DNA of 64,000 nt. Origin: UBA1141 sp963665155 (GTDB lineage Bacteria > Chloroflexota > Dehalococcoidia > Lucifugimonadales > UBA3495). Numbering within the stretch: the stretch's first letter is position 1; each line of letters begins with the position of its first letter. The stretch covers positions 1,550,001 through 1,614,000 of the forward strand of contig OY761986.2 of assembly GCA_963665155.2 (NCBI GenBank), in the 5' to 3' direction. The translations under genes and the position numbers were made by a program. The notes under the pieces are model-generated. The model was not told where the DNA came from, did not search any database, and saw only the letters and a list, made by a program, of their open reading frames with translations. Shown piece after piece: positions 53,784 to 62,399 of the stretch.

Positions 53784-53814
53784 CCTCTGGTTAAAAATTT
53801 TACGAAACCCGCAA

Positions 53815-54135
53815 TGATTGGGAGTAGTAGGAACGGTCTGTCTCAGAGAGCCGGCGGTTGGTGCAAGCCGGTGACGGATACCTTCCGAACTCGCCCCGGA
53901 GCGGCCAGCCTGAACGCTTTTAGCTTGATCTCGCTTAGTCGATTTAGGTTAATAGTATTAGGGTGCGGCGGTTTGGCACCGTTAAAAGTCTCCGAGCTGT
54001 TCCGACATTACAGTCGACAAGCTTTCTATCTAAACTTAGATAGCCAGCGACTGGACGCTGATAGCAATGATGCCGGAAAAGAAGGGTGGTACCGCGGGAA
54101 ATTTATGCCCGTCCCTTCAGGGGGCGGGTTTTTTG
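53815..54135 (+). promoter_or_regulatory. T-box riboswitch, leucine specifier
   Basis: Leader RNA that senses uncharged tRNA. Stem I begins GATTGGGAGTAGTAGG and contains AGAGAG and GGTG-AAGCC elements. The specifier loop reads CGAACTCGCCCCGGAGC, placing CTC (Leu, 53890-53892) in the codon position. The T-box sequence AAGGGTGGTACCGCG is at 54083-54096; its TGGT would pair with an ACCA 3' end, fitting the A discriminator of tRNA-Leu. A terminator (GCCCGTCCC / GGGGGCGGG, then six T, about 54107-54134) competes with the antiterminator. It controls ilvB onward by transcription attenuation: low leucine charging allows read-through. Confidence 0.88.
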
Positions 54136-54158
54136 TTGGCCAAAATTAGGGAGCAGAG

Positions 54159-55865
54159 ATGGCACCAACTGGGGCATTAACCGGCGCGGAGATAGTTTGT
54201 GAAAGCCTCCTCAAAGAGGGGGTGGATGTGCTTTTCGGCCTCCCGGGGGGCGCAGTCCTGCCGCTCTACGGAGCATTGTCCAAATACCCTCAGCTTCGTC
54301 ACGTCTTGGTGCGGCACGAACAAGGCGCCGCCATGGCTGCCGACGGCTACGCCCGGGCGAGCGGCAAGGTCGGTGTGTGCGTTGCCACATCCGGTCCGGG
54401 CGCTACCAACCTGATCACCGGAATTGCCGGCGCCATGATGGACTCTGTCCCTATGGTTGCCATCACCGGTCAGGTCGCGAGGCCCGCCATTGGCCGGGAC
54501 GCTTTTCAGGAAACCGACGTTACGGGCATTACCCTGCCCATCACCAAGCACAGTTATCTGGTGATGGACGTGGCCGACGTCGCTTCCTCTATAAAAGAAG
54601 CATTCCACATTGCCCGGACCGGAAGACCAGGGCCGGTATTGGTGGATATTCCCAGAGACGTGCTATTGGGTGAGAAAACGGAGTTCTTGTGGCCGGACCA
54701 GGTAGACTTGCCCGGTTACCATCCGCCTACTTTCGCAGACTCAGAACTGGTATCTCAAGCTGCGGAATTGATCAATCAAGCGAAAAAGCCTGTAATTATC
54801 AGCGGCCACGGTGTTCTAATATCCCAGGCCGCTCCGGAACTGCTGGACCTTGCCGAAAAGACCCAGATACCCGTGGTTTTGACTCTGTTGGGAATCAGTT
54901 CCTTTCCCACCGGCCACATCCTAGACATGGGGATGGCCGGGATGCATGGCATGGCCCACGCAAGCCTGGCGATAGACGAAGCGGACTTGCTCATTTCCCT
55001 GGGCATGCGCTTTGATGACCGGGTGACGGGTAGTTTGAAGGATTTCGCTCCCAACGCGAAGATTATTCACGTCGACATAGACCCATCAGAGCTTGGTAAG
55101 AACAGGAAACCCGACGTAGGGTTGGTGGGCGACCTAAAGTGCGTCCTGCAACAATTGATCCCCCAAGTGACTCCCAATGTCCACATAGACTGGCTTCGCC
55201 ATATAGACAATTTGCGTGGCGAACACCCGCCAGGCCAAATACGGGAGACGGGAGACCTCCTGCCCCAGCATGTTTTGAAGGAGCTTTCCCGAGTGACAAA
55301 GGGAGAGTCCATCATAGTGACCGGAGTCGGGCAGCACCAAATGTGGGCCGCTCAATTCTGTAATTTCCAAGAACCGAATACGTTGATCACTTCCGGGGGC
55401 CACGGCTCCATGGGGTTCGAAGTGCCCGCCGCCATTGGGGCGAAGTTTGGGCGTCCCGAAAAAACGGTGTGGTCCATTGCGGGGGACGGTGGCTTTCAAA
55501 TGACTATGTGCGACCTAGCCACTGCGGTTGAGAACAATATTGACGTGAAATTCGCCATCCTGAACAATGGCAGCCTGGGGATGGTTTACCAATTGCAGGA
55601 CCTATTTTTCGAAAAGGATTATTTCGCCACCGTTTACTCAGGGAACCCGGACTTTGTAAAGCTGGCGGAAGCCTACGGAATCACCGGAATCCGGGTGACA
55701 GAACAAGGCCAAGTGGCCGACGCAATTCAACAGGCCCTGGAAGTTCCCGGTCCGGTGATTATCGATTTCGTGGTCAAGGAAGTTGATAACGTCTATCCAA
55801 TGATTCCGTCGGGCCAGTCGGTTAACCAGATGCTGGAAGAACCCACACTGAACCGCACAGATTAA
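54159..55865 (+). CDS. ilvB: Acetolactate synthase, large catalytic subunit
   Basis: A 568-residue thiamine-diphosphate enzyme making acetolactate or acetohydroxybutyrate, the first common step of Val/Leu/Ile synthesis. Catalytic Glu in VRHEQGAAMAADGYARASGKVG, FAD/central domain with PVPMVAITGQV-like MVAITGQVARPAIGRDAFQETD, and the ThDP/Mg site GDGGFQMTMCDLATAVENNIDVKFAILNN. Full length for the family. First gene after the T-box; the regulatory subunit follows 18 bases later. Confidence 0.95.
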   Translation: MAPTGALTGAEIVCESLLKEGVDVLFGLPGGAVLPLYGALSKYPQLRHVLVRHEQGAAMAADGYARASGKVGVCVATSGPGATNLITGIAGAMMDSVPMVAITGQVARPAIGRDAFQETDVTGITLPITKHSYLVMDVADVASSIKEAFHIARTGRPGPVLVDIPRDVLLGEKTEFLWPDQVDLPGYHPPTFADSELVSQAAELINQAKKPVIISGHGVLISQAAPELLDLAEKTQIPVVLTLLGISSFPTGHILDMGMAGMHGMAHASLAIDEADLLISLGMRFDDRVTGSLKDFAPNAKIIHVDIDPSELGKNRKPDVGLVGDLKCVLQQLIPQVTPNVHIDWLRHIDNLRGEHPPGQIRETGDLLPQHVLKELSRVTKGESIIVTGVGQHQMWAAQFCNFQEPNTLITSGGHGSMGFEVPAAIGAKFGRPEKTVWSIAGDGGFQMTMCDLATAVENNIDVKFAILNNGSLGMVYQLQDLFFEKDYFATVYSGNPDFVKLAEAYGITGIRVTEQGQVADAIQQALEVPGPVIIDFVVKEVDNVYPMIPSGQSVNQMLEEPTLNRTD

Positions 55866-55883
55866 CAAGAATATCAGGGACAC

Positions 55884-56486
55884 GTGTCAAAGGCAGGAAA
55901 AAGCAGACTAATGAGCCAAAACGGACCACAACATACCTTGGTAGCGCTGGTCCAGGACCGGCCTGGAGTGTTGACTAGGGTGGCCAGCATGTTCCGGCGG
56001 CGTGGCTACAACATCGCCAGCTTGGCAGTGGGCAAGAGCGAGCAACAAGGCTTGTCCCGCATGACGGTGGTGGTGAACGGCGACGAAGACACTGTGGCCC
56101 AGGTGACCAAGCAGTTGGACAAGTTGATCGAAGTAATCCGGGTCTCCAATATCTCCCTTGAAGAGATAGTGGTCCGGGAGTTGGCCCTGATCAAGGTCAG
56201 CAGCACCACCGCAGACCGAGGAGAGATCATCCAGATCGTCAACTTGTTCCGGGCCAACATAGTGGACGTGGGAACCCATTCTATGGTTATCGAGATAACC
56301 GGCGAGGAAGACAAAATACAAGCACTGTACAACCTGTTGGAGCCCTTTGGTATCTTGGAGATGCTCCGCACCGGAAGGGTGGCCATGGTCCGAGGCCAGT
56401 CCGATGGCCGAGTCAGTGACAGTGTCGGGATCGACCTGTACGGGGCCGGAAATGGAAACGGACATGGTCAGATTAGACCAGCTTAG
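55884..56486 (+). CDS. ilvN: Acetolactate synthase, small regulatory subunit
   Basis: A 200-residue protein with an N-terminal ACT domain, HTLVALVQDRPGVLTRVASMFRRRGYNIASLAVG, that binds valine for feedback inhibition, and a C-terminal domain with FRANIVDVGTHSMVIEITGEEDKIQALYNLLEPFGILEMLRTGRVAM. The start may be the GTG at 55884 or, ten codons later, the ATG at 55911. The last 30 residues are Gly/Asn-rich and not conserved. It binds the IlvB subunit. Confidence 0.93.
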   Translation: MSKAGKSRLMSQNGPQHTLVALVQDRPGVLTRVASMFRRRGYNIASLAVGKSEQQGLSRMTVVVNGDEDTVAQVTKQLDKLIEVIRVSNISLEEIVVRELALIKVSSTTADRGEIIQIVNLFRANIVDVGTHSMVIEITGEEDKIQALYNLLEPFGILEMLRTGRVAMVRGQSDGRVSDSVGIDLYGAGNGNGHGQIRPA

Positions 56487-56585
56487 AACTTGCCAAACGA
56501 TAACTTGGGCTTAACCCTGAACTTTCCGAATAAAAGGCAGTATAGACAAACTGCGCAAAATCTTATTAATAAAGGTTAGATTGCA

Positions 56586-57587
56586 ATGGTAAATGTGTAC
56601 TACGACAAGGACGCAGACTTGGGGTTATTGGCCGATAAGACCATCGGAATCGTAGGTTACGGTAGCCAGGGCCATGCCCACGCACTGAACCTCCACGACA
56701 ACGGCCAAAAGGTTTTGGTGGGCCTCTATCCGGAAAGCCGCAGCCGGGCCGTGGCCGAGGCGGCGGGACTGGAAGTGGTGGACGTACCCGAGGTTGCCCG
56801 GCGGGCCGATATACTGATGGTGCTAATCCCCGACCATGTCCAAGGGCGCATCTACCGGGAAGAAATAGCGCCTAATCTGCGCCCCGGAAGCGCCCTGATG
56901 GTCGCCCACGGCTTCAGCATCCACTACCGGGAAATAGTACCTGCGGACACCATCGACGTTATGATGTGTGCCCCAAAGGCGCCGGGACACCGGATGCGGG
57001 AGTTGTTCGTGGAAGGTGTCGGTGTGCCCAGCCTGCTGGCGGTTCACCATGACGCCACCGGAAACGCCAAGCAGCTCGGCTTGGCCTACGCCAAAGGCGT
57101 GGGCTGCACGGGCGCCGGGGTTTTGGAAACAACCATAAAAGACGAAACCGAGAGCGACCTGTTCGGCGAACAGACGATCCTCTGCGGCGGCGTGACATCC
57201 CTGGTTCAGGCTGCGTTCGAAACCCTGGTGGAGGGCGGCTATCCCCCCGAAATCGCATTCTTTGAGTGCCTGCATGAACTCAAGATGATCGTCGACCTGA
57301 TGTATCAGGGCGGCTTCAGCTACATGCGCTACTCGGTTAGCGACACTGCCGAATACGGCGACCTAACCCGGGGCCCCAGAGTAATCGATGAGCATGTTCG
57401 GGAAAACATGCGCGCCATCCTGAAAGAAATCCAAGACGGCACCTTCGCCCGGGAGTGGATCGCAGAGAACGATGAAGGGCGGCCAAGGTTCACACCATTG
57501 CGGGAGCAAGCCCGGAGCAGTCAGATTGAGGACGTGGGCAAGCGCCTCAGAAGCATGATGCCCTGGATGGACCCCAAAGAAGTATAG
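56586..57587 (+). CDS. ilvC: Ketol-acid reductoisomerase
   Basis: A 333-residue class I enzyme that isomerises and reduces acetolactate to dihydroxyisovalerate. NADPH domain GIVGYGSQGHAHALNLHDNGQKVLVGLYPESRS, then MMCAPKAPGHRMRELF and the helical domain with the Mg-binding DETESDLFGEQTILCGG and EIAFFECLHELKMIVDLMYQGG. Standard length. It follows ilvN by 99 bases in the same direction. Confidence 0.95.
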   Translation: MVNVYYDKDADLGLLADKTIGIVGYGSQGHAHALNLHDNGQKVLVGLYPESRSRAVAEAAGLEVVDVPEVARRADILMVLIPDHVQGRIYREEIAPNLRPGSALMVAHGFSIHYREIVPADTIDVMMCAPKAPGHRMRELFVEGVGVPSLLAVHHDATGNAKQLGLAYAKGVGCTGAGVLETTIKDETESDLFGEQTILCGGVTSLVQAAFETLVEGGYPPEIAFFECLHELKMIVDLMYQGGFSYMRYSVSDTAEYGDLTRGPRVIDEHVRENMRAILKEIQDGTFAREWIAENDEGRPRFTPLREQARSSQIEDVGKRLRSMMPWMDPKEV

Positions 57588-57667
57588 GCACCTAGCACTG
57601 GGGATATCGGGCCTTAAATCACGGATAAACGCCTGGTAATTCGACAAGAAATCTGGGGAGCAAAATC

Positions 57668-57769
57668 ATGATGTTGGAGACGTTGAGTGTAGTCCACCAT
57701 CGCATACTGGTCCTGGCCGGGCTGGATGCGGTGGACTACGTGACCCTGGCAACTCCTTCCCAAAAATAA
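57668..57769 (+). CDS. Possible 33-residue leader peptide between ilvC and leuA
   Basis: A short frame starting ATGATG with GGGGAG 7 bases upstream. It reads MMLETLSVVHHRILVLAGLD and continues to a TAA; 10 of 33 residues are Leu or Val. It is followed by a hairpin-rich stretch and then leuA. A translated regulator of leuA expression is plausible, but chance is not excluded for so short a frame. Confidence 0.35.
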   Translation: MMLETLSVVHHRILVLAGLDAVDYVTLATPSQK

Positions 57770-57814
57770 AAGGAGCCTTTACGATCCAAGGGTTCTCATT
57801 CGGAATTGGCGTGA

Positions 57815-57910
57815 GACCCAGGGTCGGTTTAATCGACCTGTGTGGGCTTCACCCTAGATCCGGTACAGAGGACCCGTTAAATTCGGGTGACACCCTGAAA
57901 CTGGTTCAGG
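57815..57910 (+). promoter_or_regulatory. Hairpin-rich leader upstream of leuA
   Basis: Three candidate hairpins: GGTCG/CGACC (57822-57826 with 57834-57838), ACCCG/CGGGT (57872-57876 with 57884-57888) and CCTGAA/TTCAGG (57894-57899 with 57905-57910). The first competes with GACCC/GGGTC (57815-57819 with 57821-57825), so alternative folds are possible. No T-run follows. Function is inferred from position only. Confidence 0.35.
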
Positions 57911-57950
57911 AAGACCCGTCAACTATGTAATAAGGGAAGGTATAACGAAA

Positions 57951-59516
57951 ATGGCTGACAAGAAAGTGTTATTTCTAGACACCACTCTCCGGGATGGAGA
58001 ACAGTCCGCTGGCATCGGCATGACCGGCGATGAAAAGATGGAAATCGCCAAACAGCTACAGCGAATGAGAGTCGATGTCATTGAAGCCGGGTTCGCTGCC
58101 AGTTCTCCCGGAGATTTCTTGGCCGTAACCAACATCGCCAAAGAAGTCAATGGCCCAATCATCGCTTCTTTGGCTCGTGCGGTGGACGACGACGTGGACA
58201 AAGCATGGGGGGCAGTCCAGCATTCGGCTAGGCCCCGAATCCATGTGTTCCTCTCTTCGTCGGAGATTCACCAGATGCACCAGTTGCGCAAGAACCGGGA
58301 AGAAGTTATGGATATGGCGGTGCGCAGCGTCGAACGGGCCAAAGGATACTGCTCCGACGTTGAATTTTCTCCCATGGACGCCACACGCACCAACAAAGAT
58401 TACCTTTTCCACATGCTGGAAGAAGTGATACGGGCCGGTGCGACGACCATCAACATCGCCGACACGGTTGGATATGCCATCCCATCCTCTGGGGACTTTG
58501 TCCGGCTGTTGAACGAAATACAAGAAAAAGTGAACGGCATTGACAAGGTAACCCTCAGCGTTCATTGCCATAACGACTTGGGCTTGGCGGTGGCCAACAG
58601 CCTGGCCGCCATCGAAGCCGGAGCGGGGCAGGTGGAGGGTTGCATCAATGGCATCGGCGAGCGGGCCGGAAACGCCTCCCTGGAAGAAATCATCATGGCC
58701 TTAGACACCCGGAATGACTTCTTCGGCGTCGAAATGTCCGTGGACACCACCCAGATTTACCCGGCCAGCCGCATGGTCAGCCGCGTGACCGGAATGGCGG
58801 TGCAGTCGAATAAGGCCATAGTGGGGGAGAACGCTTTCCGCCACGCTTCTGGCATCCACCAAGACGGTGTGTTGAAGAACCGGTCCACCTACGAAGTGAT
58901 GCAGCCCGAGCGGGTGGGAGTTCCAGGCAATGCGATGGTGTTGGGGAAGCTCAGCGGCAGGGCCGGATTACAATCCCGGCTGGAAGCCTTGGGCTATCAC
59001 CTGAACCGGGAAGAAATAAGCAACGTTTTCGAGTCCTTCAAGGTTTTGGCGGACAAGAAACGAGAGGTCACCGACCAGGACCTTGAAATCCTAATGGATG
59101 AAGAGAAGCGAGAGGCAGGGGAGACAATTTCCTACACGCTGGACCACGTACAATTCAGCGGAGGGAACCACGACATCGCCACTGCTACCGTGCGCCTAAT
59201 CGGCCCGGAACAAGAACTTAAGACCGACGCATCCACAGGCAACGGGCCGGTGGACGCTATATGCAACGCCATCGACCGGGTTGTGGGCTGTTCCGCCAAG
59301 TTGGTGGATTTCAACGTACAAGCGGTCACCGAGGGCATCGATTCGCAAGCCACGGTTACCATGAGAATCGAAAACAACGGTCAGACCTACACCGGCCGGG
59401 GAGCCGACACGGATACCTTGGTGGCCAGCGCCAAGGCCTACCTGAGCGCAGTCAATCGCATGCTGTCGGCAGACGAGTCGGCATCATTGCCAGCAGTGGG
59501 CAGCACCCCGGACTAA
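57951..59516 (+). CDS. leuA: 2-isopropylmalate synthase
   Basis: A 521-residue enzyme for the first leucine-specific step, condensing acetyl-CoA with 2-ketoisovalerate. Catalytic TIM barrel: FLDTTLRDGEQSAGIGMT at the start, metal ligands in VHCHNDLGLAVANSLAAIEAGAGQVEGCINGIGERAGN, and FRHASGIHQDGVLKN in the linker. C-terminal LeuA allosteric domain (about 390-505) for leucine feedback. Last gene of the operon, closed by a strong terminator. Length is typical. Confidence 0.95.
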   Translation: MADKKVLFLDTTLRDGEQSAGIGMTGDEKMEIAKQLQRMRVDVIEAGFAASSPGDFLAVTNIAKEVNGPIIASLARAVDDDVDKAWGAVQHSARPRIHVFLSSSEIHQMHQLRKNREEVMDMAVRSVERAKGYCSDVEFSPMDATRTNKDYLFHMLEEVIRAGATTINIADTVGYAIPSSGDFVRLLNEIQEKVNGIDKVTLSVHCHNDLGLAVANSLAAIEAGAGQVEGCINGIGERAGNASLEEIIMALDTRNDFFGVEMSVDTTQIYPASRMVSRVTGMAVQSNKAIVGENAFRHASGIHQDGVLKNRSTYEVMQPERVGVPGNAMVLGKLSGRAGLQSRLEALGYHLNREEISNVFESFKVLADKKREVTDQDLEILMDEEKREAGETISYTLDHVQFSGGNHDIATATVRLIGPEQELKTDASTGNGPVDAICNAIDRVVGCSAKLVDFNVQAVTEGIDSQATVTMRIENNGQTYTGRGADTDTLVASAKAYLSAVNRMLSADESASLPAVGSTPD

Positions 59517-59541
59517 CGGAACAGTCGCTGACTATAGTGTT

Positions 59542-59579
59542 AAAAAGGGAGTCCCGACGAAATCGGGACTCCCTTTTTA
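59542..59579 (+). terminator. Rho-independent terminator of the ilv-leu operon
   Basis: AAAAAGGGAGTCCCGA pairs with TCGGGACTCCCTTTTT around a 5-base loop; five T close it. About 25 bases after the leuA stop. Confidence 0.92.
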
Positions 59580-59645
59580 TTTACTCAGGTCATCCGTGAG
59601 CTTGAAGCTACAGCGAAAGGCGACGTTGTCGGTACGGCGGACGAA

Positions 59646-59719
59646 ATCCCCCTTGATCCCCCTTTGCAAAGGGGGAGATGTTGTCACTGGCAAGCCAATC
59701 GCTCCCCTTTCGCGATTGG
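59646..59719. repeat. Double-hairpin intergenic repeat
   Basis: A perfect palindrome CCCCCTTTGCAAAGGGGG (59658-59675) followed by a stem CCAATCG / CGATTGG (59695-59701 with 59713-59719). Clusters of this kind often belong to dispersed REP or MITE-like families; only one copy is in the window. Confidence 0.45.
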
Positions 59720-59790
59720 GGGGTTGGGCGCATTTTCTCGTCAGCTAGCGAATATGTATAGGGGAAACGGCACACCCACGTTAGTCGCCC

Positions 59791-60867
59791 TTAAAGCATC
59801 TTCATCTGAAAACCCGTATCGACGATGCGTCCCTTTGCATTAAGGTGAACGGCCGGATAACCCTTCGACCGCAGGTGGGCGGCCAATTCGGGGAAGCCGT
59901 TTACTGTATAAACCTGTTTGGGCTTGACCATGCCAACATATTCCACGAGCTCGTTGAAATCGGCGTGGTCGCTAAAGGGCAGGCTGCTATCCGCCCGCCG
60001 TCCCCATGGTTGGCCCCCCGTGGCAGCCCAACCGGTCAACTCCATGAACCGTAAGCCCCGTATTCCGTCCAACCCATGCTGGCTTTTCCTGCCCGGCGGG
60101 CAAATAAGAACCTGTCCTTCGGGCCAGCTTCCATCAAAACACCGGAAGCTTCCGTTGCTAGTCCCATTTCCGGTTCCGTTGTTAGTTCCGTCGCTGGCTC
60201 CGTTGTTGGTTCCTGTTTCGCCTCTGGTGTGCCTTCCCGGAAAGATTACGCCTCCTTCCTCGTAAATGCGGGCTATCCGGTAGACGCTCTCCTCAACCGC
60301 AACATCAAAGCCTTCCCCCAAAAGTAAATGCAGCAATTCCTGGGACTTGCCCAAGCGCCAAAGTTGAATCACCGGTTTGCTTCCCTTGGAAATCCAAGAA
60401 CGCAAAATGTGAAAAGCGTTGGCTATCACCTGCTCTTGGGGAGGAAAAGTGTATTCGGGTTTGCCATACGTCGATTCCATGACCAGAATGTCGCAGGCAA
60501 CAGGCTCCAAGGGTTCGTTGGTTGGACTCGAGCGGACCTTGATATCACCGGTATAGAGCAGCTTGACGCCTGTGGATTTGGACTCCACCAGCGCCTGGGC
60601 CGAGCCCAAACAATGCCCAGCCGGATAGAGGGTAAGGGTGTAGTCGTTGGTCTCCAGCGGTTCGTGGTATTCCAAGTAAACGGGCGAGGATTTTTCCAAG
60701 TAGTCGGATAGCAACAGTCCGGTATTCCGAGTTAGAACGGGACGGGAGTGGCGAGCGGTATGATCGGAGTGGGCATGGGAGATCAGACCAAAGTCCCGGC
60801 GGCGGAGGGAGTCCAACCATAAATCAAATTCGGGAAGGTAGACTCCCCGGTTGAAACCTACTTCCAA
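59791..60867 (-). CDS. Metallo-beta-lactamase-fold protein, exonuclease/YSH1-like
   Basis: A 358-residue protein. Metal motif SHAHSDHTARH (HxHxDH), AGHCLGSAQALVE, YTGDIKVR and late SLPFSDHADFNELVEYV with the beta-CASP-style C-terminal half. This layout fits COG1236-type RNA/DNA processing nucleases, including ligase-associated DNA exonucleases; no ligase gene is near. About residues 215-237 form a Thr/Asn/Gly-rich low-complexity tract (four NNG/GNG-type units) not usual in the family. Convergent with leuA. Confidence 0.82.
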   Translation of the reverse strand: MEVGFNRGVYLPEFDLWLDSLRRRDFGLISHAHSDHTARHSRPVLTRNTGLLLSDYLEKSSPVYLEYHEPLETNDYTLTLYPAGHCLGSAQALVESKSTGVKLLYTGDIKVRSSPTNEPLEPVACDILVMESTYGKPEYTFPPQEQVIANAFHILRSWISKGSKPVIQLWRLGKSQELLHLLLGEGFDVAVEESVYRIARIYEEGGVIFPGRHTRGETGTNNGASDGTNNGTGNGTSNGSFRCFDGSWPEGQVLICPPGRKSQHGLDGIRGLRFMELTGWAATGGQPWGRRADSSLPFSDHADFNELVEYVGMVKPKQVYTVNGFPELAAHLRSKGYPAVHLNAKGRIVDTGFQMKML

Positions 60868-61137
60868 GTTTCTCCGGCCTTAGAGGGCTGATTCGAGGCG
60901 GTTCTGAGTATACCATGCCGAACCACCGCCAGGGCGGAATAAGCGGGTCTAGTTGGTAGCCAAGGATTCCTCAAAAATGAGTGCGAAAAATATATGCCCG
61001 AAAACCGGAGCCCAATCTCACAGTCGTAAGATGTCCCTGCCTGGAGTATAATCTTTCGGGTGCTAACCCGAAATTGGTAGATCTGGACCTGTGACCGGTT
61101 CCGTGACACCCGAAAATAATATTACTTAGGAGGAAAC

Positions 61138-61602
61138 ATGCCAGCTGAAGTCGGCGATGTTGCGCCAGATTTTAAGCTTCCATCTACGGATCAAGGCGAT
61201 ATTTCATTAAGCGGCTACCGTGGTGAAAAGATTGTTGTCCTATCTTTCCACGTATTTGATTTCACCGGTGGTTGAACCACGGCAGCAATGACGTTCCGGC
61301 AAGCCAATGACCGGTTCGTTGAGAAGAATGCCCAGGTTCTGGGCATAAGCTGCGACTCAGTTCACTCTCACAGGGCGTGGTCTGCGTCCATGGGTGGCTT
61401 AAACTACCCCGAATTGTCTGACTTTCACCCCAAGGGCAAAGTTACGACCGAGTACGGTCTTTGGAATGAAGAGCGAGGCGCAGGTAGCCGGGCAGTTATT
61501 ATCGTGGACAAAGAAGGGGTAATCCGTCACCGGGAAACCTACGAGCCTGGTATCCTCCCCAACGCCGAGGAAATCCTGGGAATCGTAGACAAGATATCCT
61601 AA
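61138..61602 (+). CDS. Peroxiredoxin, probable selenoprotein (TGA at the peroxidatic position)
   Basis: A 154-residue AhpC/TSA-type peroxiredoxin that reduces peroxides. Start MPAEVGDVAPDFKLPS with TAGGAGGAAAC upstream. Peroxidatic loop VFDFTGG-TGA-TTAAMTFRQ: the TGA (61273-61275, codon 46) sits where the family has Cys in T-x-x-C. The frame is open and conserved on both sides (QVLGISCDSVHSHRAW, GSRAVIIVDKEGVIRHRE). This is the pattern of a Sec-containing peroxiredoxin. GTGGT-TGA-ACCAC makes a small hairpin at the codon and GAACC/GGTTC (61274-61278 with 61313-61317) could close a SECIS-like element. A stop mutation is the alternative. Confidence 0.8.
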
Positions 61603-61650
61603 AAGACTAAGTCACAGGTTAACCCAGGGTTCGCGACCCTGATAGCACAG

Positions 61651-61685
61651 CGGCCACCTTGATATTATTGGGTGGCCGTTGTTTT
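61651..61685 (+). terminator. Rho-independent terminator of the peroxiredoxin gene
   Basis: CGGCCACC (61651-61658) and GGTGGCCG (61671-61678), followed by TTGTTTTG. About 50 bases after the stop. Confidence 0.75.
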
Positions 61686-61729
61686 GTCCGGTCAAATTCA
61701 GCCCAGGGGAAGTTACCGGGGGAAGTCAA

Positions 61730-62211
61730 TTGACGGGAGAACTAGCTGCCGCTCTAATTTCGGCGCTTATGAACTTAGGCCTCTATTCGATCCAGACCTC
61801 CCTTTATTTTTGGGAGCGAGGCCGCAGGTCCAGCCAAGGGCAGAAATCCTTGTTCCCTCCATATGGTACTACACCGGCAGTATTGGCGATGTCATTGGAC
61901 TCACCGTGGCCCCAGCATTTGGCTTGGCGGTTTGCTGGGGTTATTACAGGTACAGCAAGTCCGTAGGGATGGATGATTGGAGCTTCACCCTTGGAGAACT
62001 AACCCACGCTGGGCGCTTCCACTTGGTGTACATTTTCTTCGGCTCGTCCGTCGCCGCCTGCGGCATCGGTTTCCTGGCTAGCGGCAACTTTGGAACCTAT
62101 CTCCTGGTGGCCTTGGGAGGAGGGGGCTTTTACCTGGTGACATTCGCGCTGGACTGGCGCGTTGGCCACTACACGGCTCATAGAGAAAAATCTAACGTTC
62201 CGATGGGATGA
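61730..62211 (+). pseudogene. Hypothetical membrane protein, apparently frameshifted
   Basis: The second half (about 61860-62211) encodes a clean membrane protein with three to four helices (SIGDVIGLTVAPAFGLAVCW, FHLVYIFFGSSVAACGIGFLA, YLLVALGGGGFYLVTFALDW). The region before it looks coding in another frame: TTG at 61730 with GGGGGAAG upstream, then LTGELAAALISALMNLGLYS and SLYFWERGRRSS. A shift between about 61840 and 61865 would join them into a protein of about 160 residues. The alternative reading from 61672 in one frame overlaps the terminator and starts with unlikely sequence. No family recognised. Confidence 0.45.
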
Positions 62212-62304
62212 ATGTTTGGATGAACGTTTTGGCTGTTATTTGGTTGTGATCCAGACTCAAGACACGGTGACGATTCGCCGGAGAGGATCAAAAAGTAGCG
62301 GCAA

Positions 62305-62334
62305 AAAAATAAACGGCCGGTTTAACGGCCGTTT
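62305..62334 (-). terminator. Rho-independent terminator of the GreA-fusion gene
   Basis: AAACGGCCG / CGGCCGTTT (62311-62319 with 62326-62334). On the minus strand it is followed by TATTTTTTTG. It lies about 65 bases beyond the stop at 62400. Confidence 0.8.
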
Positions 62335-62399
62335 CTCGGTGCAGCATTGGCGCGCTACGAGTGCCTAAACGCTTAGGAAGCCCTATTTAACCGACTTTC

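Noticed and set aside
61672..61860. N-terminal 60 codons of the membrane protein read from 61672
   Set aside because: They overlap the peroxiredoxin terminator and are polar, unlike the alternative frame that has a ribosome site.
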